This document shows positions 1 to 8,498 of a DNA stretch of 64,000 bases, one piece after another (within the stretch, counting starts at the first letter, position 1; each line of letters starts with the position of its first letter). The notes beneath the pieces were generated by a model. It made no database searches, was not told where the DNA came from, and saw only the letters and a list, made by a program, of their open reading frames with translations. The position numbers were made by a program, and so were the translations under genes. The stretch is from Caryophanon tenue (GTDB taxonomy: Bacteria > Bacillota > Bacilli > Bacillales_A > Planococcaceae), in assembly GCF_001700315.1 (NCBI RefSeq), contig NZ_MASJ01000039.1:1-64000 (forward strand), in the 5' to 3' direction.

Positions 1-60
<60 letters not shown>

Positions 61-67
61 CTTTTTG

Positions 68-100
68 AAAACTGCGTGGGCGCTCCCCCACGCAGTTTTT
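68..100 (+). terminator. Rho-independent terminator
   Basis: A GC-rich stem (AAACTGCGTGGG pairing with CCCACGCAGTTT) with a short loop is followed by a T run. It closes the poly-Asp-tailed gene. Confidence 0.9.
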
Positions 101-173
101 GCTGTGCAAAATGTTTTTTATCATTATATTATATTTCGTATAATGAAAATACTAGATAAAAGGAGTGAATCAT

Positions 174-1775
174 TTGGATTTTTTACATTACCCATTTCCG
201 AGTAAACGAAATGTCACAATTGCACGACAAGGTATGGTTGCAACGTCTCAGCCACTCGCAGCACAAGTCGGTTTACGTATTTTGCAGCAAGGAGGTAATG
301 CCATTGATGCCGCAATTGCAACAGCCGCTGCCCTAACCGTTGTGGAGCCAACATCAAATGGCATTGGCGGTGATGCATTTGCAATTGTCTGGATGAACGA
401 AGAGCTATATGGTATTAACGGCTCAGGACCTTCCCCACAAAAGATGTCAATTGAAGCGGTGCAAGCATTAGGGTTTGACCATATTCCTGCAGAAGGTGTT
501 ATCCCAATTACCGTTCCAGGCGCACCCGCTACATGGGCTGCCTTATCGGAAAAATTCGGGGCGTTACCGCTTCTAGATGTATTAATGCCTGCAATTGAAT
601 ATGCAGAACAAGGATTCCCGATTTCACCAACACTCGGTGATTATTGGCAACGTGCTTATAAGAAATATAAAGAAACGCGCACTGCTCTTGAATTTCAAGC
701 GTGGTTTGAGACGTTTTCAGTAGACGGACGCGCCCCAAAAATTGGTGATATATGGCGCTCTCCTGGGCATGCTCGTACGCTGCGCCTTATCGGTGAAACA
801 AATGGACGTGCTTTTTATCAAGGGGAATTAGCAGATGAAATTGATGCCTTTTTACGTAGCTACGGTGGATTTTTAACGAAGGATGATTTAGCGCAGTATC
901 GCGTCGAATGGGTGAAACCTATCTCGGTGAATTATCGTGGCTATGATGTATGGGAAATCCCTCCAAACGGACAAGGAATTGTCGCGCAAATGGCGTTAAA
1001 CATATATGAACATACAACGCCAAAATGGATGGACGCACATGACCTTCATGTACAAATTGAAGCAATGAAACAAGCCTTTGCGGATGGGAAAGCAGTAATT
1101 ACAGAACGCGCTGACATGCCTGTCACAACAGAGCAACTTCTATGTAAAAATCGTGCGAAGGCACAGTTTGAACAGCTAGCTCCAACTGCGCAACAGCCAA
1201 TTGCAACACCGTTCGTTAAAGGCGGCACTGTTTATTTAGCTACGGCCGATAAAGATGGCAATATGGTATCCTTTATTCAAAGTAATTACATGGGCTTCGG
1301 TTCAGGTATTGTCATTCCGAATACAGGCATTGCCCTGCAAAATCGTGGACATGATTTCTCAATGGACGCCACACATCCTAATGCACTAGCACCTAAAAAA
1401 CGGACGTACCATACGATTATTCCAGCATTTTTAACGAAAGATCATGAAGCGGTTGGACCATTCGGTGTAATGGGAGCGTATATGCAGCCACAAGGACACT
1501 TCCAAGTCGTCAACCACCTGATTGACCATCAGCTAAATCCGCAAGCAGCATTGGACGTACCACGCTGGCAATGGGTCAAAGACAAGACGATTCATGTTGA
1601 GGCGCATTTCCCACTGTCACTCGTCCACTCATTAGCACGACTTGGACATGATATTCATCTCCAAGCGGATAGCGGTAGTTTTGGTCGTGGACAAATTATT
1701 ATACGAAATCCAGAAAACGGCGTTCTATATGGAGGCACAGAAAGCCGTACAGACGGTGCGATTGCATCATATTAA
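174..1775 (+). CDS. Gamma-glutamyltransferase family protein
   Basis: This is a member of the N-terminal nucleophile gamma-glutamyltransferase family, which cleaves gamma-glutamyl bonds such as those in glutathione or poly-gamma-glutamate after self-processing. The 533-aa length is normal. The N-terminal third carries the family pattern GGNAIDAAIATA and GIGGDAF. The predicted autocatalytic nucleophile is Thr352 in KGGTVYLATADKDGN, followed by the substrate loop FGSGI. I chose TTG at 174 because AAAAGGAGTG lies 6-8 nt upstream, whereas the in-frame GTG at 165 overlaps the Shine-Dalgarno itself. I see no convincing signal peptide, so a cytoplasmic family member (YwrD-like) is more likely than a secreted GGT. 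The exact substrate is unknown. It is monocistronic. Confidence 0.85.
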   Translation: MDFLHYPFPSKRNVTIARQGMVATSQPLAAQVGLRILQQGGNAIDAAIATAAALTVVEPTSNGIGGDAFAIVWMNEELYGINGSGPSPQKMSIEAVQALGFDHIPAEGVIPITVPGAPATWAALSEKFGALPLLDVLMPAIEYAEQGFPISPTLGDYWQRAYKKYKETRTALEFQAWFETFSVDGRAPKIGDIWRSPGHARTLRLIGETNGRAFYQGELADEIDAFLRSYGGFLTKDDLAQYRVEWVKPISVNYRGYDVWEIPPNGQGIVAQMALNIYEHTTPKWMDAHDLHVQIEAMKQAFADGKAVITERADMPVTTEQLLCKNRAKAQFEQLAPTAQQPIATPFVKGGTVYLATADKDGNMVSFIQSNYMGFGSGIVIPNTGIALQNRGHDFSMDATHPNALAPKKRTYHTIIPAFLTKDHEAVGPFGVMGAYMQPQGHFQVVNHLIDHQLNPQAALDVPRWQWVKDKTIHVEAHFPLSLVHSLARLGHDIHLQADSGSFGRGQIIIRNPENGVLYGGTESRTDGAIASY

Positions 1776-1869
1776 TGGAAGCCAAAGTACGATTATTGTT
1801 ATACAAATAATAAATTCCCCGAAAATATATTGCTTTCACAAACAATAAAATAAAAATTCTATTATTTTT

Positions 1870-1909
1870 AGCGTATACAGTACAAAACTACATTGTATAC
1901 GCTTTTTTT
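1870..1909. terminator. Hairpin terminator after the GGT-family gene
   Basis: GCGTATACA (1871-1879) pairs with TGTATACGC (1894-1902) and is followed by a T7 run. The remaining sequence from 1910 to 2107 is AT-rich, with a TATAAT at 1998-2003 that may serve the following SLH gene but has no good -35. I see nothing else in this gap. Confidence 0.8.
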
Positions 1910-2107
1910 ACGTGAAAATGGATATATTTTATACCGTATGAACTACATAAAAATGATTATTTTCAGGAAAATCGCACATTTTAATACTGATTTGTATTAT
2001 AATCATCATAAAATAAGAAAACTTATTCTGGTAACGCGCTGTCAGACATAGGCAATGTTCATAATTTATTGATTTATTTACGTATTTCAACTGAGAGGAT
2101 GGAAGAA

Positions 2108-3214
2108 ATGAAAATTGTATGGGCGTTTTTATGTACCTTATTACTACTAGTTGTCGCACCACATGTGAGCGAGGCAAAACAATTCCCAGATGTTAATAAA
2201 AATAGCGAACTCGGACGTGCAATTGATTATTTATCAGATGAAGGGATTATTAGAGGTTTTCCAGATGGTACATTTCGTCCATTTGAACGTGTGACGCGTG
2301 GGCAAGCTGCCAAAATGATTGCAGAATTAACATATGTCCAAGCACCTCACCGTTATAACGCGTCGTTACGTCCATCATTTAAAGATATTCCTGATAGTCA
2401 TCAATATTTCGAAGCAATTGAAGGGCTCTCTTCTTATGAAGTAATTGGCGGTTTTAGCGATGGTACATTCCGACCAGGCCAATATGTGACGCGCGCACAT
2501 ACGGCGAAAATGATTGCATATGGCTTTGTGTTGTATCATCATAAAGAGCGTCGTACGTTTTTAGATGTGGATAAACATTTAGAGCGTTATGAATATATTA
2601 ATTCAGTGTACCAAACACGTATTATGCGCGAAACGAAAACACAAACATTTTCACCAAATCAATACGTGACACGTGGTGAAATGGCACTCTTTTTATTCCG
2701 CGCACATAATTATAGCGAAACGATGCTAAAAGAAGCGAAGAAGAAAAATCAGCCGTTTATTCCGGCATCAAGTGCACTAGGAAAAGCATTAAAAGATCAT
2801 CCTGTGATGGACGAAACAATTTTACGTCTACAGCCAATCTCGTCTGCTCGCTATGATTTTGAAACGGCACACTATGCAGAACCATCTGTAAACCAATGCT
2901 CTCACTTTAAAAGTTTATTATTTAAGCTTTGTTACGGTGAAGGCTTTAAAGATGGCCAAGCAGGTGTTGATACAGTCGAAATAATTGACCCTGACTTGAC
3001 TGTCAATACGATTAAAAATGCAATAAATGCGAAATTTACAGTAAAGCAAGAACGTCATAATGGTCAAACCTATTACCGCGGCTTCGCGCAAGCTGGTGGC
3101 TCACATTATTATTTTGAAGCAATCGGTTCTCAGGAAAATCAAGCTTTAGTTCATAAATTAGTAGTCTCAACGAAAGTTGTAAAGTATCGTTACTACGACA
3201 CAGCTCTTCGTTAA
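2108..3214 (+). CDS. SLH-domain cell-surface protein (copy A)
   Basis: This is an exported protein of 368 aa. It has a signal peptide (about residues 1-23, cleavage after SEA) followed by three S-layer homology domains at roughly 25-75, 90-140 and 150-200; the first two carry the GGF/RGF-x-DGTF and VTRxxxAKMI signatures. SLH domains usually anchor proteins to pyruvylated secondary wall polymer. The remaining C-terminal half matches no domain I know. It is shared with the next gene and keeps a two-Cys pattern (QCSHF and KLCYGEGF) that could form a disulfide outside the cell. ATG 2108 is chosen because GAGAGGA sits 8 nt upstream. Its neighbour is a tandem paralogue. Confidence 0.85.
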   Translation: MKIVWAFLCTLLLLVVAPHVSEAKQFPDVNKNSELGRAIDYLSDEGIIRGFPDGTFRPFERVTRGQAAKMIAELTYVQAPHRYNASLRPSFKDIPDSHQYFEAIEGLSSYEVIGGFSDGTFRPGQYVTRAHTAKMIAYGFVLYHHKERRTFLDVDKHLERYEYINSVYQTRIMRETKTQTFSPNQYVTRGEMALFLFRAHNYSETMLKEAKKKNQPFIPASSALGKALKDHPVMDETILRLQPISSARYDFETAHYAEPSVNQCSHFKSLLFKLCYGEGFKDGQAGVDTVEIIDPDLTVNTIKNAINAKFTVKQERHNGQTYYRGFAQAGGSHYYFEAIGSQENQALVHKLVVSTKVVKYRYYDTALR

Positions 3215-3224
3215 TCTGTTAACG

Positions 3225-3261
3225 AAAGCGTGGCACGAATATGTTCGTGCCACGCTTTATT
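3225..3261 (+). terminator. Rho-independent terminator
   Basis: A 12-bp near-perfect stem (GCGTGGCACGAA/TTCGTGCCACGC) follows the SLH gene stop by about 11 nt, with TTTATTTAT after it. The two SLH paralogues are therefore separate transcription units. Confidence 0.9.
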
Positions 3262-3459
3262 TATGCCTTCGAAATGAAATGAGTTTACATAATAATTTTA
3301 TAATTTATTTAGGTGCATTCGCATATGATTTTTCCAACGAATAGACAACTATTTATACCCCTTTTGTTAATACAATAATTACAACGATTCATTTATTAGA
3401 ATATTCTGAACAATAAACAAAAAATACGTTATACTAAGTGTAAAAGGAGTAAAGTTGTT

Positions 3460-4587
3460 ATGAAAAAATGGCTCTTCACACTGTTTGCCACTGCTATTTT
3501 TCTTCTTGCGCCTTCTGCTGTCCATGCTGCTAGCTTTCCGGATGTCAATGCAAACACAGAAATTGGTCGCGCCATTGATTTTTTAGCGGATAAACAGATT
3601 GTACGGGGCTTTCCCGACGGTACATTTAAGCCATACGCTTATGTAACACGTGGACAAGCGGCCAAAATGATTGGGCAATTAACGCTTACCGTATCATCTG
3701 CTCGTTATCAACAAGGTATTACACAATCAAGCTTTACAGATGTCTCCGTTTCGCATGAGTACTACTCATCGATTCAAGGTTTACATGAGTATAACATTGT
3801 TAATGGCTATGCAGATGGTACATTCCGTATGAATAACACCGTAACCCGTGCGCATGTCGCAAAAATGTTAGCGTATAGCTACAATTTAAAAAAGCCAACG
3901 GCGCAACAAAGTTTTAGCGATGTGCCAAAAACAAGCCCTCGTTACGCATACATCAATGCGGTATATGTCGCGAATATTATGCCGTATCGTACATTTTCAC
4001 CGGATAAGCGCGTGACACGTGGTGAAATGGCGTTATTTTTATTCCGGGCATATAACCAAGCAACAAACGATTTACAAGCATCTACAGCTCTCCAGCCATT
4101 TATTGGCACACAAACAACGATTGGAAAGGCCTATGCAGAACACGAATTTATGGATGAAGCTATTCGTCGAAATATGCCAATTGCTGCAGCACGTCAATCT
4201 GTACGTAACTATCATTTTTATGCTGGTTATGAGTTGCCATATCCATGTTCAATGTTTATGGAAGAAGGTTTTAGTCTCTGTTATGAAGATGGTATGAGCA
4301 ATGGTAAAAACGGTATCAATCGTGTTGTGTTATATGATGAACAAATGGAAAATCCAAAATTAAAAGGACGCGTGCTCGTACAAGCGCTCGGTGAACGTTC
4401 ATTAAGTATAAAAACATACAATTATGATGGTGCCATTTGGTATATCGGGCATACAAAACAAGCGATAAACGGCGTCTACTATGGTTTTATGGCATCTGCA
4501 GGACAAAGTACGAACCCGCTTAGCTTCAGTGCTGCTCATTTAACCCATTTATCTGTATCTGTGAATCCACTTGAACAACTGTATTAA
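3460..4587 (+). CDS. SLH-domain cell-surface protein (copy B)
   Basis: This is the tandem paralogue of the preceding SLH gene, 375 aa. A signal peptide (residues 1-23, ending VHAA) precedes three SLH repeats, of which the first (RGFPDGTF) and second (NGYADGTF) are canonical and the third is weaker. The C-terminal domain follows the same plan as copy A: an 'hPxxxAR' segment, then PCSMF and SLCYEDGM, so both cysteines are conserved. This suggests duplication of the whole gene followed by divergence. AAAAGGAG lies 9-10 nt before ATG 3460. It has its own terminator. The role is probably a wall-attached surface protein; the ligand or activity of the C-terminal domain is unknown. Confidence 0.85.
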   Translation: MKKWLFTLFATAIFLLAPSAVHAASFPDVNANTEIGRAIDFLADKQIVRGFPDGTFKPYAYVTRGQAAKMIGQLTLTVSSARYQQGITQSSFTDVSVSHEYYSSIQGLHEYNIVNGYADGTFRMNNTVTRAHVAKMLAYSYNLKKPTAQQSFSDVPKTSPRYAYINAVYVANIMPYRTFSPDKRVTRGEMALFLFRAYNQATNDLQASTALQPFIGTQTTIGKAYAEHEFMDEAIRRNMPIAAARQSVRNYHFYAGYELPYPCSMFMEEGFSLCYEDGMSNGKNGINRVVLYDEQMENPKLKGRVLVQALGERSLSIKTYNYDGAIWYIGHTKQAINGVYYGFMASAGQSTNPLSFSAAHLTHLSVSVNPLEQLY

Positions 4588-4590
4588 CGT

Positions 4591-4628
4591 AAAAAACCGC
4601 TCCTACTGTTTACAGTAAGAGCGGTTTT
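4591..4628. terminator. Bidirectional terminator between convergent genes
   Basis: AAAACCGCTC and GAGCGGTTTT flank an inner CTACTGT/ACAGTA pairing. A and T runs on the two sides allow it to serve both the plus-strand SLH gene and the minus-strand VOC gene, whose last codons lie inside the hairpin. Confidence 0.85.
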
Positions 4629-5299
4629 GTTACATGAAGCTTATGTTGTTCATCAATATCAATCTTTGTACCATCCTTTAAATAAATGCTTTGAGGAAAG
4701 ATTAAAGCTTCTTTCGTTGAGAAAAACCACCGTCTGAACGGGCTTACGAGCAATAAATAGATCGGCATATTTTGTTGCGTTAAAAAGTATAATCCACCGT
4801 CTGGATCGACACGATCTCCGTTACGTGGCACGACTTGTACATCTTCTAACTGCTTGGCAGCTGCTACTTTATCTGCTACAACTAAACTCATTTCAGACAT
4901 ACGTAATATGCTGGCTTCAGAAAAAGGTGCCGTGTGCCCTTCATTCGCATGCAGACGCGCAATAAACTCGACAATGTTGCCTGCTGGGTCTTCAAAGTAT
5001 AGAGATTTTGCGTCAATCGTTGCGAAATAAACCTCATCCTCCCCTTTTTCCGTTAACAGTGGCACACGTTGTTGTATCCATGTTTTTGCTTCGTCAAATT
5101 GAGTACTTGGAATATCGAAAGCGTAGTGATAAAAAGGTTGCCCCGTTGTCGATTGCGTAAATATTAACGTCGTTTCACCTGCACATATCGAGAAATACGT
5201 CGCGCTTTTTTCAATCAGTGGTAATTGTAGCTGTTGTGTATAAAATGTATATAATTCTTCTAAGTGTGCTGTATGTAGTACTACCTTTTGTATATGCAT
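4610..5299 (-). CDS. VOC (glyoxalase/dioxygenase-fold) family protein
   Basis: The 229-aa product starts with a clear vicinal-oxygen-chelate module: HIQKVVLHTAHLEELYTFY at residues 2-20, a central FYHYAFDIP strand, and YFEDPAGNIVEFIAR near residue 115. This is the usual metal-site pattern of His ... His ... Glu. A second, less conserved half (LRMSEMSLVV onward) suggests a degenerate tandem VOC domain. Members include glyoxalases, extradiol dioxygenases and resistance enzymes, so the substrate cannot be named. A GGAG lies 7-8 nt upstream of the start. It may be the last gene of a minus-strand unit with the recombinase and the 58-aa peptide. Confidence 0.75.
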   Translation of the reverse strand: MHIQKVVLHTAHLEELYTFYTQQLQLPLIEKSATYFSICAGETTLIFTQSTTGQPFYHYAFDIPSTQFDEAKTWIQQRVPLLTEKGEDEVYFATIDAKSLYFEDPAGNIVEFIARLHANEGHTAPFSEASILRMSEMSLVVADKVAAAKQLEDVQVVPRNGDRVDPDGGLYFLTQQNMPIYLLLVSPFRRWFFSTKEALIFPQSIYLKDGTKIDIDEQHKLHVTKPLLL

Positions 5300-5354
5300 G
5301 AAACCATCTCCTTACAGCTACGTTAACGCATCTTATCGTGTAAAGACAGTAGAA

Positions 5355-5531
5355 CTATGACGGATTTTTCTCTTTTTGCTCCTGTTTATTCATGCCGTAT
5401 ACCCAGCAAGCAATGACAAACAGTCCTGTACAAACCATCATTGTAATACCATTCCAAGTCCCATCAAGCAAAGTAATATTCGTTAAAACCGCAAAGTGCA
5501 TGAGTGAAATTAATATAAATAATGTTTTCAT
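5355..5531 (-). CDS. Small two-helix membrane peptide (58 aa)
   Basis: An ATG at 5529-5531 is preceded by GGAGGAAAAG at a proper distance and opens a 58-codon frame ending in TAG. The peptide begins MKTLFILISLMHF, has a second hydrophobic stretch (ITMMVCTGLFVIACWV) and ends in a charged tail (MNKQEQKEKNPS). This gives two predicted transmembrane helices. It lies between the recombinase (38 nt upstream) and the VOC gene (55 nt downstream), all on the same strand. I do not recognise a family. The good ribosome site and sensible topology are the evidence that it is real. Confidence 0.65.
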   Translation of the reverse strand: MKTLFILISLMHFAVLTNITLLDGTWNGITMMVCTGLFVIACWVYGMNKQEQKEKNPS

Positions 5532-5569
5532 ATTTCTTTTCCTCCATTTATTTAGTTTACATAATATAT

Positions 5570-6517
5570 TTATTTTTTATTTAATGGGTTTTTAGCTAAC
5601 ACATCACGAATGGAATCATCTTCAATATGCGTGTAAATTTGTGTTGTTGCTACACTTGAATGCCCTAAAATATGTTGGAGACTACGAATATCTGCACCTG
5701 CTTGATACATTAATGTTGCGGATGTATGGCGCAATTTATGCGGTGTAATGCCGCCTTTTGTCAGTTCGGCATTTTCACTTACAGCTTTTAGCATTTTGGC
5801 AATGCGTTGGCGCGTTAGACGCGTTCCTTTTTGTGATGTAAACAGCGGCTCATCTACTTCGTCGCCTTTATACGGTGTTCTTACTGCTTTATATGCATGT
5901 AGCGCCTCTAAGCAAATATCGTTGCAGAAAACAATACGTTCTTTATTCCCTTTTCCGATAATACGCAGCTGGTCTCCTTGTAAGCTTGACATATTTAAAT
6001 TACATAATTCTGAAACGCGTAAGCCTAGGTGTAAGAAAAATGTAATGATGCAATGGTTTCGTTCATAATGCGAACCACTTTTTGTCGCCTGTAATAATGA
6101 TTGTGCTTCATCTACCTTTAAATAAATTGGACGACGTTTTACTTGTTTCGGTGACTCTAATTCTTCAGCCGGATTATCATCAATGAGTTTTCGCTTTCCA
6201 CGCATATATTTAAAAAACGCGCGAAGTGTTGCTACTTTTCGAGCACGAGAGGACGCCGAATTATGGCGGATTTCTTCACAGTACTCCAGAAATACATATA
6301 AATCTTCAAGTGTTATATCGCGTACATCGTCAACAGCTATATCACGAATTGACACATTTTCCAGCGTTTCTAATGGAAGATTCTGTTGCATACATAAATG
6401 GAAGCGGAAAAACAACACTAAGTCATATTCATATTCTTCACGGGTTCTTTTCGATTTCCCTTTGATCGTTGTCAAATAAATTAAAAAATCACGTAAAAAC
6501 TTTGGATAGTTTTGCAT
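5570..6517 (-). CDS. Tyrosine recombinase (XerC/XerD-like)
   Basis: This is a 315-aa site-specific recombinase with an N-terminal SAM-like core-binding domain (about 8-110) and a C-terminal catalytic domain. All catalytic residues are visible: Arg167 (HLGLRVSEL), Lys192 (GKGNKER), His260 and Arg263 (TPHKLRHT), His286 (LGHSS) and the Tyr295 nucleophile (IYTHI). Length and architecture fit Xer-type resolvases rather than a prophage integrase, and no attachment sites, excisionase or phage genes are nearby. ATG 6517 is chosen because AGGTG lies 5 nt upstream; the longer frame to 6610 runs through a hairpin. Whether it acts at dif or elsewhere cannot be read from the sequence. Confidence 0.85.
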   Translation of the reverse strand: MQNYPKFLRDFLIYLTTIKGKSKRTREEYEYDLVLFFRFHLCMQQNLPLETLENVSIRDIAVDDVRDITLEDLYVFLEYCEEIRHNSASSRARKVATLRAFFKYMRGKRKLIDDNPAEELESPKQVKRRPIYLKVDEAQSLLQATKSGSHYERNHCIITFFLHLGLRVSELCNLNMSSLQGDQLRIIGKGNKERIVFCNDICLEALHAYKAVRTPYKGDEVDEPLFTSQKGTRLTRQRIAKMLKAVSENAELTKGGITPHKLRHTSATLMYQAGADIRSLQHILGHSSVATTQIYTHIEDDSIRDVLAKNPLNKK

Positions 6518-6563
6518 ATCGTCACCTCTTCTAGCCTTATTATAACCATATTTTATGTAAAAA

Positions 6564-6606
6564 AACATTCCCAAATATGAATTTGGGAACCTTTTTATAA
6601 AAAGGT
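6564..6606 (-). promoter_or_regulatory. Hairpin in the leader of the recombinase gene
   Basis: TTCCCAAAT (6568-6576) and ATTTGGGAA (6581-6589) form a 9-bp stem with a 4-nt loop. On the minus strand it is followed by T7, so it resembles a terminator or attenuator about 50 nt before the recombinase start. The rest of the 6518-6867 gap is AT-rich; I see nothing else convincing in it. Confidence 0.5.
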
Positions 6607-6867
6607 ACAAAAAAGTGCGATTTTTATGTAACGTCCTTCGACAATTCTTCGCGCAGAATCTTAAATAACATTAAAAAATATAAAATGCGTATTTTTTCTA
6701 CTTAAATACCATTAATTATTGCTTTATACATTATAAAAACGTTATTTCTAATTCTCATGCAATTTTTTCTCTTTTCATTGGTAGTTGATCAATTTTGTGA
6801 GCGTTTATTTCGAAAAGAAAAAGAGGGAGAAGAAAATATTGAAAAGTATTAAAAATGCGACTGAAAA

Positions 6868-6906
6868 ATAAAAAATCCACTAACAAAAAGCTGTTAGTAG
6901 ATTTTA
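6868..6906 (-). terminator. Terminator of the TerD-vWA gene
   Basis: On the minus strand ATCTACTAACA pairs with TGTTAGTGGAT across a TTTTT-containing loop, and a T run follows. It sits 5-40 nt after the TerD-vWA stop codon. Confidence 0.8.
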
Positions 6907-6910
6907 TCGA

Positions 6911-8242
6911 TTATCGTAGCAATCCTTTTTGCTTTGCTAATTGTACCCAAGTTGGATATTCCGTCATCAGTAAATCATATAGTTGCTCGTCGGTTACACT
7001 CGTCGGATCAGGGACGCTAAAGAAATCGGCATTATCGATAAAACGCCCTGGCAAATCATCAAGACCTTCTAAAAATGAAAAATCAGATGTAAATAGTTTT
7101 TTGAAGAAGCCACCCGTAGCATCTTTTTTAGATGCACCAATGGCCATAAACTGCCAAAATAAAGGCTCATAAGAAGATTGCTGAACGTGCTTCGTCGTTT
7201 CCGGTCGATCAAAGGTATCACCATCTGTTACAAACATCACGTACACCGGCGTATTTTGCGGAAAAATTTCATTCGTTGTTCTAACTGTACCAAAATAATG
7301 CGCGCGAATGAGTGCCATCACTTTCGCATAATACGTACCACCTTCTAATGGATATTGCCGCATTAGCCCTTCAACAAACCCAGTAAAATTCGTAATCGAT
7401 AGTTCGCCAGCTTTATGGGCATGTTGTCCAAATAAAAAGATGTCGATGGAACCATCATCATCAAAGCGTGTGCTTAACGCCAAAATCCGCTCCGCAAATG
7501 CTTGAATTTTCCCGGATGAATAAAGCGACGCCATCGAACCCGAAATGTCTAAACAGAGCGCAACTTTCGCAGTATGTTCAGATAAGCCAACTTTTTCTAA
7601 TGTCACCTTCGCTTTTTTCGATAAATCGAGTAGCTGCGGTGCTACTTGTGCCATCTTCTTTTCTAATTGAACTCGTTTTGTCTCGGTCGGTGCGTCTACA
7701 ATTGGCACTGTTGCTGGCTGTTCTTCTGCAACTTTACCACCAAAGCTTTTTAAAAGAGCGGCTAAGCCACCGTTAAAACCTGCACCAATCGCCGCTAATC
7801 GCCAACCGTTTTTATTATATAGTTCGGCGATTAAAACAGCTTTTTCTTGTTGAAAATCCGTGCCAGCAAATATGTAATTCGCGACTGGCTCTTCACCGGC
7901 ATATAACGTTAGGGTACCACTGTGAATATCTTTCATCGTTCCTTCACCGTCAATGGTCGCTGTAAACACAATATACTGAACACTACGTGGCAACTGCGTG
8001 ATATTAACTGTAAAAACACCTTTGCCACTTTTAGATTCTAATAATACGATTTCACTCGCTGGCGATTGTGTTTGATTATAAAAAATCATATATCGGTCAT
8101 CAGATAATTGCTTACTTTCGTTTAAACCGAAACATGTAATGTCTATTTCTAACGGAGACTGAATAACAATTTCAACACGATAATCGACTGCATCTGTATA
8201 ATCAGCTACTTTTATTTTTTGTCCTCGAATTAACGCTTCCAT
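6911..8242 (-). CDS. TerD-domain protein fused to a von Willebrand factor A domain (TerF-like)
   Basis: Residues 1-175 form a TerD-type beta-sandwich (RGQKI near the start, then IDITCFGLNES, ending AAIGAGFNGG). Such domains bind calcium and occur in tellurite-resistance and stress gene clusters. Residues about 235-420 form a vWA domain with an intact MIDAS metal site: DISGSM, a Thr in GGTYYAKV and TDGDTFD. The 443-aa architecture matches TerF. ATG 8242 is chosen because AAAGGTGA precedes it by 5 nt; the upstream ATG at 8260 has no ribosome site. Unlike typical ter loci, no other ter genes flank it. The role is presumably a cytoplasmic stress or defence scaffold, but this is inference. Confidence 0.8.
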   Translation of the reverse strand: MEALIRGQKIKVADYTDAVDYRVEIVIQSPLEIDITCFGLNESKQLSDDRYMIFYNQTQSPASEIVLLESKSGKGVFTVNITQLPRSVQYIVFTATIDGEGTMKDIHSGTLTLYAGEEPVANYIFAGTDFQQEKAVLIAELYNKNGWRLAAIGAGFNGGLAALLKSFGGKVAEEQPATVPIVDAPTETKRVQLEKKMAQVAPQLLDLSKKAKVTLEKVGLSEHTAKVALCLDISGSMASLYSSGKIQAFAERILALSTRFDDDGSIDIFLFGQHAHKAGELSITNFTGFVEGLMRQYPLEGGTYYAKVMALIRAHYFGTVRTTNEIFPQNTPVYVMFVTDGDTFDRPETTKHVQQSSYEPLFWQFMAIGASKKDATGGFFKKLFTSDFSFLEGLDDLPGRFIDNADFFSVPDPTSVTDEQLYDLLMTEYPTWVQLAKQKGLLR

Positions 8243-8460
8243 TTTTATCACCTTTTCCATTTGTTTTGAACGAAGGTTCTCCTTTTATCATAACGTAAAG
8301 TAATTTAAATCACTAATTTCACGATAAAACTTATTTATCGTCGAAAAACCATATTTTTTGTACATTACGATTTTAAAAATCATGATTTGTTGATTTGAGA
8401 TAAATTCCAACGAATCGGCATATATGAATATCAAAGTGAATCATTTTGCAGTTTCAAAGA

Positions 8461-8497
8461 AAAGAAGCATGCAGGTTACCCTCGCATACTTCTTTTT
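8461..8497 (-). terminator. Terminator of the esterase gene
   Basis: On the minus strand AAGAAGTATGC pairs with GCATGCTTCTT and is followed by TTC/TTT runs, immediately after the stop codon at 8499. Confidence 0.75.
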
Positions 8498-8498
8498 C

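Noticed and set aside
5570-6517. Prophage or integrative element around the tyrosine recombinase
   Set aside because: No phage, conjugation or excisionase genes, no attachment-site repeats visible nearby; Xer-like length.
6757-6852. 32-codon ORF with hydrophobic start and acidic tail before the TerD-vWA terminator
   Set aside because: No ribosome-binding site and no promoter; lies in AT-rich noncoding sequence.
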